DNA of 64,000 nucleotides, taken from positions 1 through 64,000 of the forward strand of contig NZ_FXTL01000006.1 of NCBI RefSeq assembly GCF_900182665.1. The letters are read 5' to 3'. Source of the stretch: Propioniciclava tarda (GTDB lineage: Bacteria > Actinomycetota > Actinomycetes > Propionibacteriales > Propionibacteriaceae). Of this stretch, positions 30,271 through 39,319 are shown piece after piece (position 1 is the first letter of the stretch; each line of letters opens with the position of its first letter). The notes beneath the pieces are model-generated. The model ran no database searches. It was not told the DNA's origin and saw only the letters and a program-made list of their open reading frames with translations. Both the position numbers and the translations under genes were made by a program.

Positions 30271-31862
30271 CGCTGTTGTGGACGCTGACGCGCGTCCAGT
30301 TGCGCGGACTGCTGACCTCGATCGGCGCCCGCAACACGCGCAAGTCGAAGGTGCGGTCTGCGTGGCTGATCCTGGCGCTGTTCGGGGCACTCGCGGTCTA
30401 CATAAGCTCGGTCTACTCGTTCGCGCTGGCCGCCATGCTGGCCCCGACCGGCAACGCCGATCTGGTGCTCATGCTGATGCCCGCCCTCGGCCTGATCTTC
30501 GCGGTGCTGATGGGCTCGCAGGCTGCCGGCATGTTCGTGTTCGCGGGACGCGACAACGACCTGCTGCTGGCGCTGCCGATCTCGCGGCTGACGCTCGCAC
30601 TCGCCAAGCTCGCTGCGGTCGGCATCGAGAACCTGCTGCTCATGGCCTGCATGCTGCTGCCCGCGGGCCTCGCCTACTCGATGCACGGCGTCACGCCGGG
30701 CTGGTTCTGGCCAGTCCTGATCCTGGACGCGGTGCTGCTGGCTCTGCTCGCCACGGCTGCATCCGTCCTGTTCGGACTAGGGATTTCGGTGATCCGCAAC
30801 CTGCGCCAGGGCACCACGATCGTGAACGTCGCGGGCATGGTGCTGCTGCTCGCGCTGGTGGGCGGCTCGGCGGTTGCGCAAGTGCCGCTCATGGAGCGCC
30901 TGACCTCGAACCCGGGTTCGGTGCGGGCAGGGGTGCGGACGTGGTTGGCCCCGCTGGCGTGGGTCCGCGACGGCGCGATCGACGGCTCGCCGGGGGCCAT
31001 CGCGTTGCTCGGCCTCGCCACGGTCGTGCCGTTCGCTGCCGTTGCCTGGCTGGTCGGGCGCGCCTTCGTCGCCCTGGTCTCGGGGGCGTCCGCACGGCGG
31101 GGCACGGCAGTGAGGGTCGACCTCGACGCCCTGCGCACCCGATCGCCGTTCGCCGCGCTGGTGCGACGCGAGGCGAAGCGGTTCTTCGGCACGTCGATCT
31201 ACTTCCTCAACACCGGCATCGGGCTCGCCTTTCTGCTCGTCGGCGCCGGCTATCTCCTGGTCGTCCGCTCACTGCCCAACGAGTGGTGGACCGTGGCGTC
31301 CGTGATCGCCGTGACCCCAGCGACGCTGGCCGCGCTGGCGGCGTCCGGAATGCTCACGACCGTGACGACGACGGCACCGTCCATCTCGCTGGAGGGGCAG
31401 CGTCTGTGGATCGTGAAAAGCGCCCCGCTGGCGACCTCCACCATCCTGGGCGCGAAGCTCGCGTTCAACGTGCTGCTCATGGCCGTCGGCATCGTCCCGT
31501 TCGCCATCGCGGCCGCCATCGCCACCCGGGCCGGCATCGCGGACGCCCTGCTGCTGGTCGCCCTGCCGCTGGCCGTGGGCGTGCTGGTCGCGGAGTTGGG
31601 CCTGATCTACAACCTCGTGTGGACGAACCTCAACGCCGCCAACGACACCATCATCGTGAAGCAGAGCGCGGCCGTCGTGGTGACGCTGTTCAGCGGGATG
31701 GCGCTCGTCTTGCTAGCGGCGGTGGCTGGTCTCGCGATGGCGAGGCCGCTGGGGGCCTCCGCAGCGTTCGGCCTGGTCACTGGCGTTCTGGCCCTGCTGG
31801 CCCTCGGTGGCTGGACGCTGATCCGCACCTGGGGCGTCCGGCGGTTCGCGACGCTGCTGTAG
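30267..31862 (+). CDS. ABC transporter permease, large ABC-2-like membrane subunit
   Basis: Protein of 531 residues with about twelve to fourteen hydrophobic segments in two halves, separated by a hydrophilic region near residues 275-300. It has no recognised catalytic motif; its size and pairing fit the two-gene exporters with an ABC-2-type permease. The ATG at 30267 overlaps the ATPase stop. Direction and substrate are not evident. Confidence 0.82.
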   Translation: MTLLWTLTRVQLRGLLTSIGARNTRKSKVRSAWLILALFGALAVYISSVYSFALAAMLAPTGNADLVLMLMPALGLIFAVLMGSQAAGMFVFAGRDNDLLLALPISRLTLALAKLAAVGIENLLLMACMLLPAGLAYSMHGVTPGWFWPVLILDAVLLALLATAASVLFGLGISVIRNLRQGTTIVNVAGMVLLLALVGGSAVAQVPLMERLTSNPGSVRAGVRTWLAPLAWVRDGAIDGSPGAIALLGLATVVPFAAVAWLVGRAFVALVSGASARRGTAVRVDLDALRTRSPFAALVRREAKRFFGTSIYFLNTGIGLAFLLVGAGYLLVVRSLPNEWWTVASVIAVTPATLAALAASGMLTTVTTTAPSISLEGQRLWIVKSAPLATSTILGAKLAFNVLLMAVGIVPFAIAAAIATRAGIADALLLVALPLAVGVLVAELGLIYNLVWTNLNAANDTIIVKQSAAVVVTLFSGMALVLLAAVAGLAMARPLGASAAFGLVTGVLALLALGGWTLIRTWGVRRFATLL

Positions 31863-31882
31863 GCAAGCACTGATCTGTCGCT

Positions 31883-31930
31883 GGAGCCGGTCGAAGCCGT
31901 CTCGGCAAGGGGCTTCGACAAGCCCAGCCA
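31883..31930. repeat. TTCGACA-family repeat pair
   Basis: GCTGGAGCCGGTCGAAGCC and GGGGCTTCGACAAGCCCAGCC form a degenerate inverted pair between the convergent permease and VOC genes. It could act as a terminator-like structure. Confidence 0.65.
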
Positions 31931-31952
31931 ACGAATGACCCCTCAGTGTTTC

Positions 31953-32669
31953 TTAGAGGCCCGTGGCCGGATCGCGGTCGGTGAGGCAGTAGACCTGGCC
32001 GCCCGGCGCTCGCAGGACCGTCCAGCGCTCGCGGACGTCGACCACCTCCGCGCCCAGCCCGACGTGCCGCTGGGTGACGGCTGCACGGTCGCGCACCGCC
32101 AGGTCCGGATGCGCCCGCACCGGCCCCGACGCCTCCCCCAGCTTCTGCAGCAGGACGCGCGCGCCGGCGTCCGGGTCGGGCAGGAAGACGAACTCCGGAC
32201 GCCTGCCCTGGACCGGCTCGCGGCCCAGGACCTGCGTCCAGAACGCGACTTCGGCGTCCCACCACAGGGCCGGGATGTCGATCGCCACCTGGTCGGCCAC
32301 GGTGTCGCCGCCGCGGTAGAGGCGTCCGGGCCGGCCGAGCGTGCAGCAGAACAGCAGCCCGCCCGGCGACCGCAGCACCTCGACGTCGTGGTAGCGCCAC
32401 GCCGGGGACGCCCCCGCCGCCAGGACCGCGCGGACGGCCTCCGGCCTGGTCAGGCCGTCAAGATCGAGATGGACGCCGCCCTCGGCGTCCATGCGCTGCA
32501 GCTTGACCCAGGCGTCCCCGGACGGCGGCACCAGCGTGACGAACTGGCCGGTCTCGCCGCGCGCGGGTGAGACCGTGCAGCCCAACGCCGCGGCCCAGAA
32601 GGGCACCGCGGCGTCCCACCCGGACGCAGGAACGTCGATGAACAGCTGCAACCAGACGGGACGGGTCAT
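31953..32669 (-). CDS. VOC-superfamily protein with two glyoxalase-like domains
   Basis: Protein of 238 residues made of two VOC (vicinal oxygen chelate) domains, about 1-112 and 120-235. Each has the pattern of a substrate strand, a WDAAVPFWAAALGC or WDAEVAFWTQVLGR helix and a closing DPxG strand (RSPGGLLFCC; RAPGGQVYCL). Metal ligands are incomplete, so it may be a binding or resistance protein rather than an enzyme. The ATG at 32669 lies six bases after TAGCGT (leaderless). Confidence 0.78.
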   Translation of the reverse strand: MTRPVWLQLFIDVPASGWDAAVPFWAAALGCTVSPARGETGQFVTLVPPSGDAWVKLQRMDAEGGVHLDLDGLTRPEAVRAVLAAGASPAWRYHDVEVLRSPGGLLFCCTLGRPGRLYRGGDTVADQVAIDIPALWWDAEVAFWTQVLGREPVQGRRPEFVFLPDPDAGARVLLQKLGEASGPVRAHPDLAVRDRAAVTQRHVGLGAEVVDVRERWTVLRAPGGQVYCLTDRDPATGL

Positions 32670-32703
32670 GCCCGGACGCTACTCCACGCCCACGCAACGA
32701 CTG

Positions 32704-32744
32704 GTGGCGGAGTTGTTGTTGCCCCACAACACCAACTCCGCCAC
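32704..32744. repeat. 12-bp inverted repeat between divergent genes
   Basis: GTGGCGGAGTTG (32704-32715) and CAACTCCGCCAC (32733-32744) are perfect arms around 17 bases that can pair further (GTTG/CAAC). It lies between the divergent VOC and GH13 promoters and may be an operator or transcript hairpin. Confidence 0.55.
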
Positions 32745-32883
32745 GTAACGTCGCCAGCGTCGCGCGCGGTGGGGTTGAAGACGCATTTCTAGTACCCACC
32801 ACACCCACCGGACGCCCCCGTGGTCAGGCGCCCCGGCCAGGCGCCCTACGATGACGATGAACGTGAACAGAGGAGCGAAACTC

Positions 32884-34665
32884 GTGAGCGACGGTCAAGC
32901 ACTGTCCGGGATGGGCGCGATCATCGGCGACGGCGGCATAGGCTTCCGCGTCTGGGCGCCGCATGCCGAGGCCGTCACCGTGATGGGTGACTTCAACAGC
33001 TGGGACGCCGGCGCGACCCCGCTGGCGTCCGAAGGCAACGGCTACTGGTACGGCTTCGCCGCGGGGGCGTCCGTCGGCCAGCAGTACAAGTACTCGATCA
33101 CCAACGGCGGCAACACCGTCGCCCGACGCGACCCCTACTCGCTGCAGGTGACCAACTCGGTCGGCAACTCGGTGATCTACGACCACGGCGCCTTCGACTG
33201 GGAGGGCACCTCGGCCCACTGCCCGCCGCATAACGAGCTCGTCGTCTACGAACTGCACGTCGGCACGTTCAACAAGGCCTTTGGCAACGTCGGCAACCTC
33301 TACGACGCCGCGTACCGCCTCGACCACCTCATCGACCTAGGCGTGAACTGTGTCCAGATCATGCCGGTCGCCGAGTTCGCCGGGGACGTCTCCTGGGGTT
33401 ACAACCCGTCCGACCCCTTCGCGGTCGAGAGCTCCTACGGCGGCCCGGACGCCCTCAAGACGTTCGTCCGCGAGTGCCACAAGCGCGGCATCGCCGTCAT
33501 CCAGGACGTGGTCTACAACCACTTCGGACCGTCCGACCTCGATCTCTGGCAGTTCGACGGCTGGAGCGAGAACGGCAAGGGCGGCATCTACTTCTTCAAC
33601 GACTGGAAGAGCTCGACGCCCTGGGGCGATACGCGTCCTGACTACGGTCGCGGCGAGGTCCGGCAGTACATCAACGACAACGCCATGATGTGGCTGCGCG
33701 ACTACCAGATGGACGGCCTGCGCCTCGACATGACCCCCTATATGCGCTCCGTGGACGGCTCCGGCTTCGAGATCCCCGAGGGCTGGTCGTTGATGCGCTG
33801 GATCGCCGACAGCGTCCGCACCGACTTCCCTGGACGCATCCTGATCGCCGAGGACCTGCACGGCAACGCCGCGGTGACGAGCCTGGACGCCGACGGCGCC
33901 GGCTTCCATGCGCAGTGGGACAGCCATTTCGTGCACCCGATTCGGGAGGCCCTCACCACGACGAACGACGAGTGGCGCTCGATCCCGAGCGTCGTCGACG
34001 CGATCAGCACCAACTACGGGGACGCCTTCGCGCGCGTCATCTACACCGAGAGCCACGACGAGGTCGCCAACGGCAGCGCCCGGGTGCCGGCCGAGATCGA
34101 TCCGGGCGACCAGTCCGGCTGGGCGGCGCAGAAGCGCTCGACGTTGGGGGCCGCCCTGGTGCTCACGTCGCCGGGCATCCCGATGCTCTTCCAGGGTCAG
34201 GAGTTCCTGGAGGGCGCGTGGTTCCGCGACAACGTGCCGCTGGACTGGGCTCGTGACGGCCACTTCCAGGGCATCGCCAACCTCTACCGCGACCTGATCA
34301 ACCTGCGCCTCAACCGGGCCCAGCAGACCCGCGGGCTCACCGGCCAGGGCCTCAACGTCTACCACGCCAACGACGACGACAACCTGATCGTCTTCCACCG
34401 CTTCGCCGACGGAGGCCCCGGCGACGACACGATCGTGGTCGTCAACCTGTCGAACGAGGCGCAGTCCGACCTCACCATCGGGCTGCCGCGTCCCGGTCTG
34501 TGGAAGCTGCGGTTCAACTCGGACGCCGCCGCCTATAGCGCGCTCTTCGGCGACTTCGACTCGTTCGATGCTGAGGGCTTCGAGGGCGAGGCCGATGGCC
34601 AGGCCTGGCACGGCACCGTGTCGATCGCGCCCTATTCGGCCTTGGTCTATAGCCAGGACGCCTGA
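32884..34665 (+). CDS. GH13 alpha-glucan enzyme with N-terminal CBM48
   Basis: Protein of 593 residues. An N-terminal CBM48-like domain (FRVWAPHAEAVTVMGDFNSW) precedes a GH13 barrel with DVVYNHFG, nucleophile Asp in DGLRLDM (about 281), acid/base Glu in LIAEDL (about 322) and Asp in ESHDEV (about 390), then a C-terminal beta domain. The layout is that of branching enzymes and malto-oligosyltrehalose trehalohydrolases; the length is short for GlgB, so exact activity is open. The GTG at 32884 follows AGAGGAG by eight bases. Confidence 0.85.
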   Translation: MSDGQALSGMGAIIGDGGIGFRVWAPHAEAVTVMGDFNSWDAGATPLASEGNGYWYGFAAGASVGQQYKYSITNGGNTVARRDPYSLQVTNSVGNSVIYDHGAFDWEGTSAHCPPHNELVVYELHVGTFNKAFGNVGNLYDAAYRLDHLIDLGVNCVQIMPVAEFAGDVSWGYNPSDPFAVESSYGGPDALKTFVRECHKRGIAVIQDVVYNHFGPSDLDLWQFDGWSENGKGGIYFFNDWKSSTPWGDTRPDYGRGEVRQYINDNAMMWLRDYQMDGLRLDMTPYMRSVDGSGFEIPEGWSLMRWIADSVRTDFPGRILIAEDLHGNAAVTSLDADGAGFHAQWDSHFVHPIREALTTTNDEWRSIPSVVDAISTNYGDAFARVIYTESHDEVANGSARVPAEIDPGDQSGWAAQKRSTLGAALVLTSPGIPMLFQGQEFLEGAWFRDNVPLDWARDGHFQGIANLYRDLINLRLNRAQQTRGLTGQGLNVYHANDDDNLIVFHRFADGGPGDDTIVVVNLSNEAQSDLTIGLPRPGLWKLRFNSDAAAYSALFGDFDSFDAEGFEGEADGQAWHGTVSIAPYSALVYSQDA

Positions 34666-34685
34666 GCAGCGACCTGAACGACGAC

Positions 34686-34715
34686 GAGGGCCCCGGGAGT
34701 GATCCCGGGGCCCTC
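34686..34715. terminator. Bidirectional terminator after the GH13 gene
   Basis: A perfect 13-bp stem, GAGGGCCCCGGGA with TCCCGGGGCCCTC, closes a GTGA tetraloop. It lies between the convergent GH13 and HbhA-like genes. Confidence 0.85.
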
Positions 34716-34737
34716 TCGCTTAGCTACTGCGCGCGAG

Positions 34738-35325
34738 TCAGGACTCCTGGCGCTCGTCGACCTCCGTGGTCTCGACGTGCAATGGCTCGTGGTCGAGGAT
34801 CTCGGCCTCGTCGATGGCGTCCTCGGCAACCGTGGACGCCGGCTCGGCGGTCTCGGCGCCGTCGACGAGGTCGAACATGCCGGGAGCGTCGTCCTTGGCG
34901 ACGGACTTAGCCTGCGCCTGGGCCTTGGCCAGAGCGTCGCGTCCGCGATCGGCGAGGTCCTTATAGGTGTGGCCCAGTTCCTCGACGAACTTGTTCACCT
35001 GGGCCGTGAACTGCTCGAGGATCGCCTTGCCCGGGTCGCCTTCGCCGGCCTCGGCGAGCGTTGCCCGCTGCTTGTCGGCGAACTCGCGCTGCTTGTCCGC
35101 GAACTCGCGCGCCTTGTCGGCGACGAGGTTGGCGAAGCCCGCGGCGGCGTAGGCGGTCTCGGACGCGAACTTCATCGCGAGGTCGCCCAGCTGGTTCGGG
35201 GTCACCTTGTCGATCTTGTCGATCGTCAGCTTGTCGTCGGCCTTGTCGACGATCTCCTCAGCGGTGACGTCGGCGGGGGCGTCCGGAGTCTGAAACTCGT
35301 CGGCCTGGAACTCGTTGTCGGACAT
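34738..35325 (-). CDS. HbhA-like coiled-coil protein
   Basis: Protein of 195 residues, highly charged and almost wholly helical. A long coiled coil (about 60-145) includes the near-repeat AREFADKQREFADKQRA. It is followed by an acidic C-terminus instead of the Lys-rich heparin-binding tail of mycobacterial HbhA. Pairing with an upstream XRE regulator mirrors Rv0474-Rv0475 (hbhA) of Mycobacterium tuberculosis. It lacks a signal peptide. Adhesion is therefore unlikely to be conserved; a role at the membrane or in lipid inclusions is a guess. Confidence 0.7.
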   Translation of the reverse strand: MSDNEFQADEFQTPDAPADVTAEEIVDKADDKLTIDKIDKVTPNQLGDLAMKFASETAYAAAGFANLVADKAREFADKQREFADKQRATLAEAGEGDPGKAILEQFTAQVNKFVEELGHTYKDLADRGRDALAKAQAQAKSVAKDDAPGMFDLVDGAETAEPASTVAEDAIDEAEILDHEPLHVETTEVDERQES

Positions 35326-35345
35326 GGGTTCTCCTTCTCTGCCGG

Positions 35346-35762
35346 TCAGCCGGCGTGGGTGGGCTCGGGGTTACCGCCCTGGATCGGACCAGGGGCGGCG
35401 AGGAAGGCGGCGTACACGTCGAGCAGGGCGTGCTTCTGCGCGTCGGTCAGCCGCGGGTCGTTGCGGATCGCGCCCTGCACCGACGTCGGACGCGCCTCGT
35501 CGGTCGGGTCGATGCCCGCGTAGGAATAGAGGGTGCCTGCGGAGACTTGCAGCGCCGTCGCCAGCGACTGCAGCACCTCGGCCGATGGACGCCGCAGGCC
35601 GCGTTCGATCTGGCTCACGTAGGGATTGGAGATGCCGGCCCGCTCGGCGAGCTGGCGTAGCGACAGCTCCGCGGCGCGCCGCTGGGTGGCGATGAAGTCG
35701 CCGAGGCTCGCCGGACGCGCGTCCGTCTCCTTGGTCGACTCCCAGTCCTGCATGCGCACCAT
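35346..35762 (-). CDS. XRE-family transcriptional regulator
   Basis: Protein of 138 residues. An N-terminal helix-turn-helix of XRE/Cro type (LRQLAERAGISNPYVSQIERGLRRPS) occupies about residues 25-90, followed by a short C-terminal region ending in DPRLTDAQKHALLDVYAAF. It resembles mycobacterial Rv0474, which also precedes hbhA. ATG codons at 35762 and 35753 are both possible starts. It probably controls itself and the adjacent genes: repeated CTAGC motifs lie upstream (35764-35783 and 35842-35855). Confidence 0.82.
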   Translation of the reverse strand: MVRMQDWESTKETDARPASLGDFIATQRRAAELSLRQLAERAGISNPYVSQIERGLRRPSAEVLQSLATALQVSAGTLYSYAGIDPTDEARPTSVQGAIRNDPRLTDAQKHALLDVYAAFLAAPGPIQGGNPEPTHAG

Positions 35763-35763
35763 G

Positions 35764-35855
35764 CTGCTAGCTGGAGTTAGCAGATTCAAGGGCACGGCAT
35801 CCGCCTGGACCCTGAGGCGTCCCTGACGCCGACCGCCGGACGCTAGCGGGCTAGC
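35764..35855. promoter_or_regulatory. Candidate operators for the XRE regulator
   Basis: Site 1 reads CTGCTA-N8-TAGCAG (35764-35783), just upstream of the XRE gene. Site 2 reads GCTAGC-GG-GCTAGC (35842-35855), just upstream of the -10 box of the divergent phzF pseudogene. Both share the TAGC half-site, which suggests binding by one regulator. Confidence 0.45.
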
Positions 35856-35871
35856 AGCTTAGGCTCGTCTC

Positions 35872-36445
35872 ATGCGCCGCTTCACCCACCTGGAGTCTTC
35901 GCGTCCGGACCCTGCTCCGGCAACCCGCTGGCCGTCGTCCTGGACGCCGAGGGCCTGACCGACGTCCAACTCCAGGCCTTCGCGCACTGGACGCTGCTGT
36001 CGGAAACGACCTTCCTGCTGCCCCCGACCCGCCCGGACGCCGACTATCGGGTTCGGATCTTCACGACGTCGGAGGAACTGCCGTTTGCGGGGCACCCCAC
36101 CCTGGGGTCGGCCCATGCCTGGCTGGAGGCGGGCGGCGCGCCGCGGCGTCCGGGCGTCGTCGTCCAGGAGTGTGGGGCCGGCCTGATCCAGGTGAAGGGC
36201 GCCGACGGCGTCCTGTGGTCCGGGCCTTCGTCGCAGGGTCACCCGCCGAAGACCCGGTCACCGGCTCGCTCAACGCAGCGGTCGCCGCTTGGCAGCGGGC
36301 CAAAGGCGCCGCGCCGGCGTCCTCTCAGGTGAAACAGGGCATGCAGCTGGGCTCGGACGGGCTGATCCACGTCCGGGACGACGCCGACGGACTGTGGATC
36401 GGCGGGGCCGTCCGGACGATGGTCCGCGGCACCGTCGAGCTCTGA
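35872..36445 (+). pseudogene. Broken PhzF-family isomerase/epimerase gene
   Basis: The N-terminal start MRRFTHL is followed at about 35893 by a one-base loss; the next frame reads VFASGPCSGNPLAVVLDAE, then the active-site SETTFL and FAGHPTLGSAHAW. At about 36215 the frame changes again and jumps to AFVAGSPAEDPVTGS and the C-terminal end. The middle of the protein, about 80-100 residues in normal PhzF proteins, is missing. An intact leaderless promoter (TAGGCT, six bases, ATG) remains, so inactivation looks recent. PhzF proteins are usually about 280 residues. Confidence 0.82.
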
Positions 36446-36572
36446 GCCCGCTCCGGCGGACGTCCGCACTGGGCCGGGAGACCCACGCCGCGGACGGGCG
36501 TTGAGCGGCTGCGGGGCGCCGTGTGGTGAACGGAAGTGGCGATTGGACGCCGACCTTGCGACGATGTGCGGC

Positions 36573-38561
36573 ATGAGCCACACCGCGGGGCCGTCCTCGC
36601 CTGAGCCCGACAGCTCCACCACCCCGGATCCGTTGACGGACCCACCGCGACCCGCGGTCCCCGCGGAGCCTCAGGACACCAAGCACGGCCCGGCTACCGG
36701 TCTGGCGCTCGCCGCACTCGGCGTCGTTTTCGGCGACATCGGCACCTCGCCGCTGTACTCGCTGCAGACCGTCTTCAGCATCAACCACAACACCGTCGCC
36801 GCCACGCGCGAAGACGTCTTCGGCGTCATCTCGATGGTGTTCTGGACGCTCATGATCATCGTCACCTTCAAGTACGCGATGCTCGTCATGAGGGCCGATA
36901 ACGACGGCGAAGGCGGCATCTTGTCGCTCGTCGCACTGCTGCGGCTCAAGCTCGGCGGCAACACCAAGTTCGTCGGAATCGCCACCATCCTGGGCATCAT
37001 CGGCGCCTCCCTCTTCTACGGCGACTCGGTGATCACTCCAGCGATCACCGTGATGTCGTCGATCGAGGGCCTGAAGGTCGTCAATGAGGGCTTCGCCGCC
37101 TGGGTGCTGCCCGCCTCTCTGGTGATCTTGTCGGCGCTGTTCGCGGTGCAACGCAAGGGCACGGCAGCGGTCGGCAAGTTCTTCGGACCCATCATGGCCC
37201 TGTGGTTCTTGGCCCTCGCGGCCGCAGGCCTACCGTGGGTGTTGGCCAACCCCGAGATCTTGGGCGCTCTCTCGCCCCACCACGCCTTGTTGTTCGTGGT
37301 CCGGACGCCGTGGGTCGCGTTCATCGCCTTGGGCGCCGTCGTCCTGGTCATCACCGGCACCGAGGCGCTGTACGCCGACATGGGCCATTTCGGCCGTGGC
37401 CCCATCCTGCTGGCGTGGTTCATCCTCGTGTTGCCCTGCCTCACCGTGTGCTACATGGGCATGGGAGCCATGATCCTGCTGCACCCCGACTACGTCGACA
37501 ATCCGTTCTTCAGGCTCGCGCCTGACTGGGCGAAGGTGCCGATGGTCGTCCTGGCGACCATGGCGTCCGTCATCGCCTCGCAGGCCGTGATCTCGGGCGC
37601 GTACTCCGTGTCCCGCCAGGCCACCCGACTCGGACTGCTGCCCCGGCTCAACGTCAAGCACACCTCCAAGGAAGAGGGCGGGCAGATCTACATCGGCTCC
37701 ATCAACTGGATCCTGTTCTTCGGCGTCGTCACGCTCGTCGCGGTCTTCCAGAGTTCGGAGCACCTCGCCGCCGCGTACGGCTTGGCCGTCACCGGCACCC
37801 TGCTGCTGGAGTCGTTCCTGTTCCTCTGCCTGGCTGCGTGGGTCTGGAAGGTCGGGCCACTGAAGATCGCGGTCGCGGTCTGCACCTTCGTGGCGCTCGA
37901 GGTGGTCTTCTTCGCCGGCAACGTGACGAAGATCGTCAGCGGCGGCTGGCTTCCGCTCCTCATCGCCGCCATCGTCATCACGATCATGACGACCTGGATG
38001 AAGGGGAACGCGAACGTCAAAGCAGAGCGGGCCGGCATCGAGGGTCACCTCGACGAGTTCATCGCGGACCTGCACCAGCGGAAAATTCCCCGCGTTCCCG
38101 GTCTCGCCGTCTTCCCGCACCCGGACCGGCAGACGACACCGCTCGCGCTGCGCCAGCTGGTCGACTTCACCCACGTCCTGCACGACCAGGTGGCGATCGT
38201 CAGCATCATCAACGAGAACGTGCCGCACATCCGGCACGTTGATCGGGCGTCCGTTCACGACCTCGGGTACACCGACGACGGCATTGTCCACGTGTCGTAC
38301 CGGGTCGGCTTCAACGACTCCCAGGACGTCCCGAAGGCGCTGCTGTGGGCCCAGGGCAAGTGCCCGGAGATGGATCTCGATCCGGATGAGGCGCGCTACT
38401 TCCTGTCGTCGCTGCGACTGGACGCCGCGGACGTCCCGACGCTGCGGACCTGGCGCAAGCAGCTGTTCTTGACGTTGGCGTCCGCCGCCGCGAACCGCAC
38501 GTCGGTCTTCCACCTCCCGCCGGAGCGGACGGTCGTCATGGGAGCCCAGCTGCGCTACTAG
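36573..38561 (+). CDS. kup: Potassium uptake protein Kup
   Basis: Protein of 662 residues. After a Pro/Ser-rich tail of about 45 residues come twelve membrane segments with Kup signatures GVVFGDIGTSPLY, DNDGEGGI and GASLFYGDSVITPAI, then a cytoplasmic C-terminal domain of about 190 residues. It is a secondary K+ importer. The ATG at 36573 is the most plausible start by family alignment; no strong ribosome site is visible. The leader (36446-36572) has no riboswitch I could recognise. Confidence 0.95.
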   Translation: MSHTAGPSSPEPDSSTTPDPLTDPPRPAVPAEPQDTKHGPATGLALAALGVVFGDIGTSPLYSLQTVFSINHNTVAATREDVFGVISMVFWTLMIIVTFKYAMLVMRADNDGEGGILSLVALLRLKLGGNTKFVGIATILGIIGASLFYGDSVITPAITVMSSIEGLKVVNEGFAAWVLPASLVILSALFAVQRKGTAAVGKFFGPIMALWFLALAAAGLPWVLANPEILGALSPHHALLFVVRTPWVAFIALGAVVLVITGTEALYADMGHFGRGPILLAWFILVLPCLTVCYMGMGAMILLHPDYVDNPFFRLAPDWAKVPMVVLATMASVIASQAVISGAYSVSRQATRLGLLPRLNVKHTSKEEGGQIYIGSINWILFFGVVTLVAVFQSSEHLAAAYGLAVTGTLLLESFLFLCLAAWVWKVGPLKIAVAVCTFVALEVVFFAGNVTKIVSGGWLPLLIAAIVITIMTTWMKGNANVKAERAGIEGHLDEFIADLHQRKIPRVPGLAVFPHPDRQTTPLALRQLVDFTHVLHDQVAIVSIINENVPHIRHVDRASVHDLGYTDDGIVHVSYRVGFNDSQDVPKALLWAQGKCPEMDLDPDEARYFLSSLRLDAADVPTLRTWRKQLFLTLASAAANRTSVFHLPPERTVVMGAQLRY

Positions 38562-38570
38562 GGTGCGATC

Positions 38571-38613
38571 GGGGAGGGTTGACGCCGACGGGCGGCCGCC
38601 CTCCCCTTTCGTT
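38571..38613 (+). terminator. Intrinsic terminator after kup
   Basis: GGGGAGGG (38571-38578) pairs with CCCTCCCC (38599-38606) around a GC-rich loop, followed by TTTCGTTT. It lies ten bases after the kup stop and before msrA. Confidence 0.75.
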
Positions 38614-38655
38614 TCAGCGCCGCCTACCCTGGGCAGGGAACCTTCAGGAGGCTTC

Positions 38656-39279
38656 ATGGGACTGTTCGCCAAGACGACCCTGGTCGACCCGCGGGTCGCC
38701 CTGCCCGGACGCGAGGCGTCCATTCTCGGGCCGTGCCAGCACCTGGTGTTCGGGGTGGACGTCCATGACACGCCGCCCGGTTCGGAGGTCGCCTACTTCG
38801 CGCTGGGCTGCTTCTGGGGCGAGGAAAAGCTGTTCTGGTCGATGCCGGGCGTGACCAACACGGCCGTCGGCTACATGGGCGGCATCACGCCCAACCCGAC
38901 CTACGAGGAGGTCTGCTCGGGACGGACCAACCACACCGAGACGGTCCGAGCCTGCTTCGACCCGACCATCGTCAGCTACGAGGCGCTCGTACGGCACTTC
39001 TTCGAGGCGCACGACCCCACGCAGGGCATGCGTCAGGGCAACGACGTCGGCACCCAGTACCGCTCGGCGCTGTTCGTGTCGGACGCCCAACGGAGCGTCG
39101 CCGAGGGCGTCCGGGATCAGTTCGCGGAAGCCTACGCGCGGGCCGGATACGGGGCGATCACGACCGAGATCACGGACGCGGGTCCGTTCTACTTCGCCGA
39201 GGGCTACCACCAGCAGTACCTCATCAAGAACCCGGGGGGCTACTGCCCGATCCATGCCACCGGGGTGTGCTTGGCGTGA
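38656..39279 (+). CDS. msrA: Peptide methionine sulfoxide reductase MsrA
   Basis: Protein of 207 residues with the catalytic motif GCFWG (Cys 52), NTAVGYMGG, a conserved YEEVCSGRTNHTE and a C-terminal EGYHQQYL followed by GGYCP with a likely resolving Cys. It reduces the S-form of methionine sulfoxide in proteins. The ATG follows AGGAGG by four bases. The roughly 40-residue N-terminal extension is usual in the longer MsrA class. Confidence 0.95.
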   Translation: MGLFAKTTLVDPRVALPGREASILGPCQHLVFGVDVHDTPPGSEVAYFALGCFWGEEKLFWSMPGVTNTAVGYMGGITPNPTYEEVCSGRTNHTETVRACFDPTIVSYEALVRHFFEAHDPTQGMRQGNDVGTQYRSALFVSDAQRSVAEGVRDQFAEAYARAGYGAITTEITDAGPFYFAEGYHQQYLIKNPGGYCPIHATGVCLA

Positions 39280-39319
39280 ACGCTCGCTGCGGCCGAGGCT
39301 TGCGTCCTCGCTGTCCACG

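Noticed and set aside
36446-36572. Possible K+ or c-di-AMP riboswitch in the kup leader
   Set aside because: No conserved core could be matched by eye; a covariance search would be needed.
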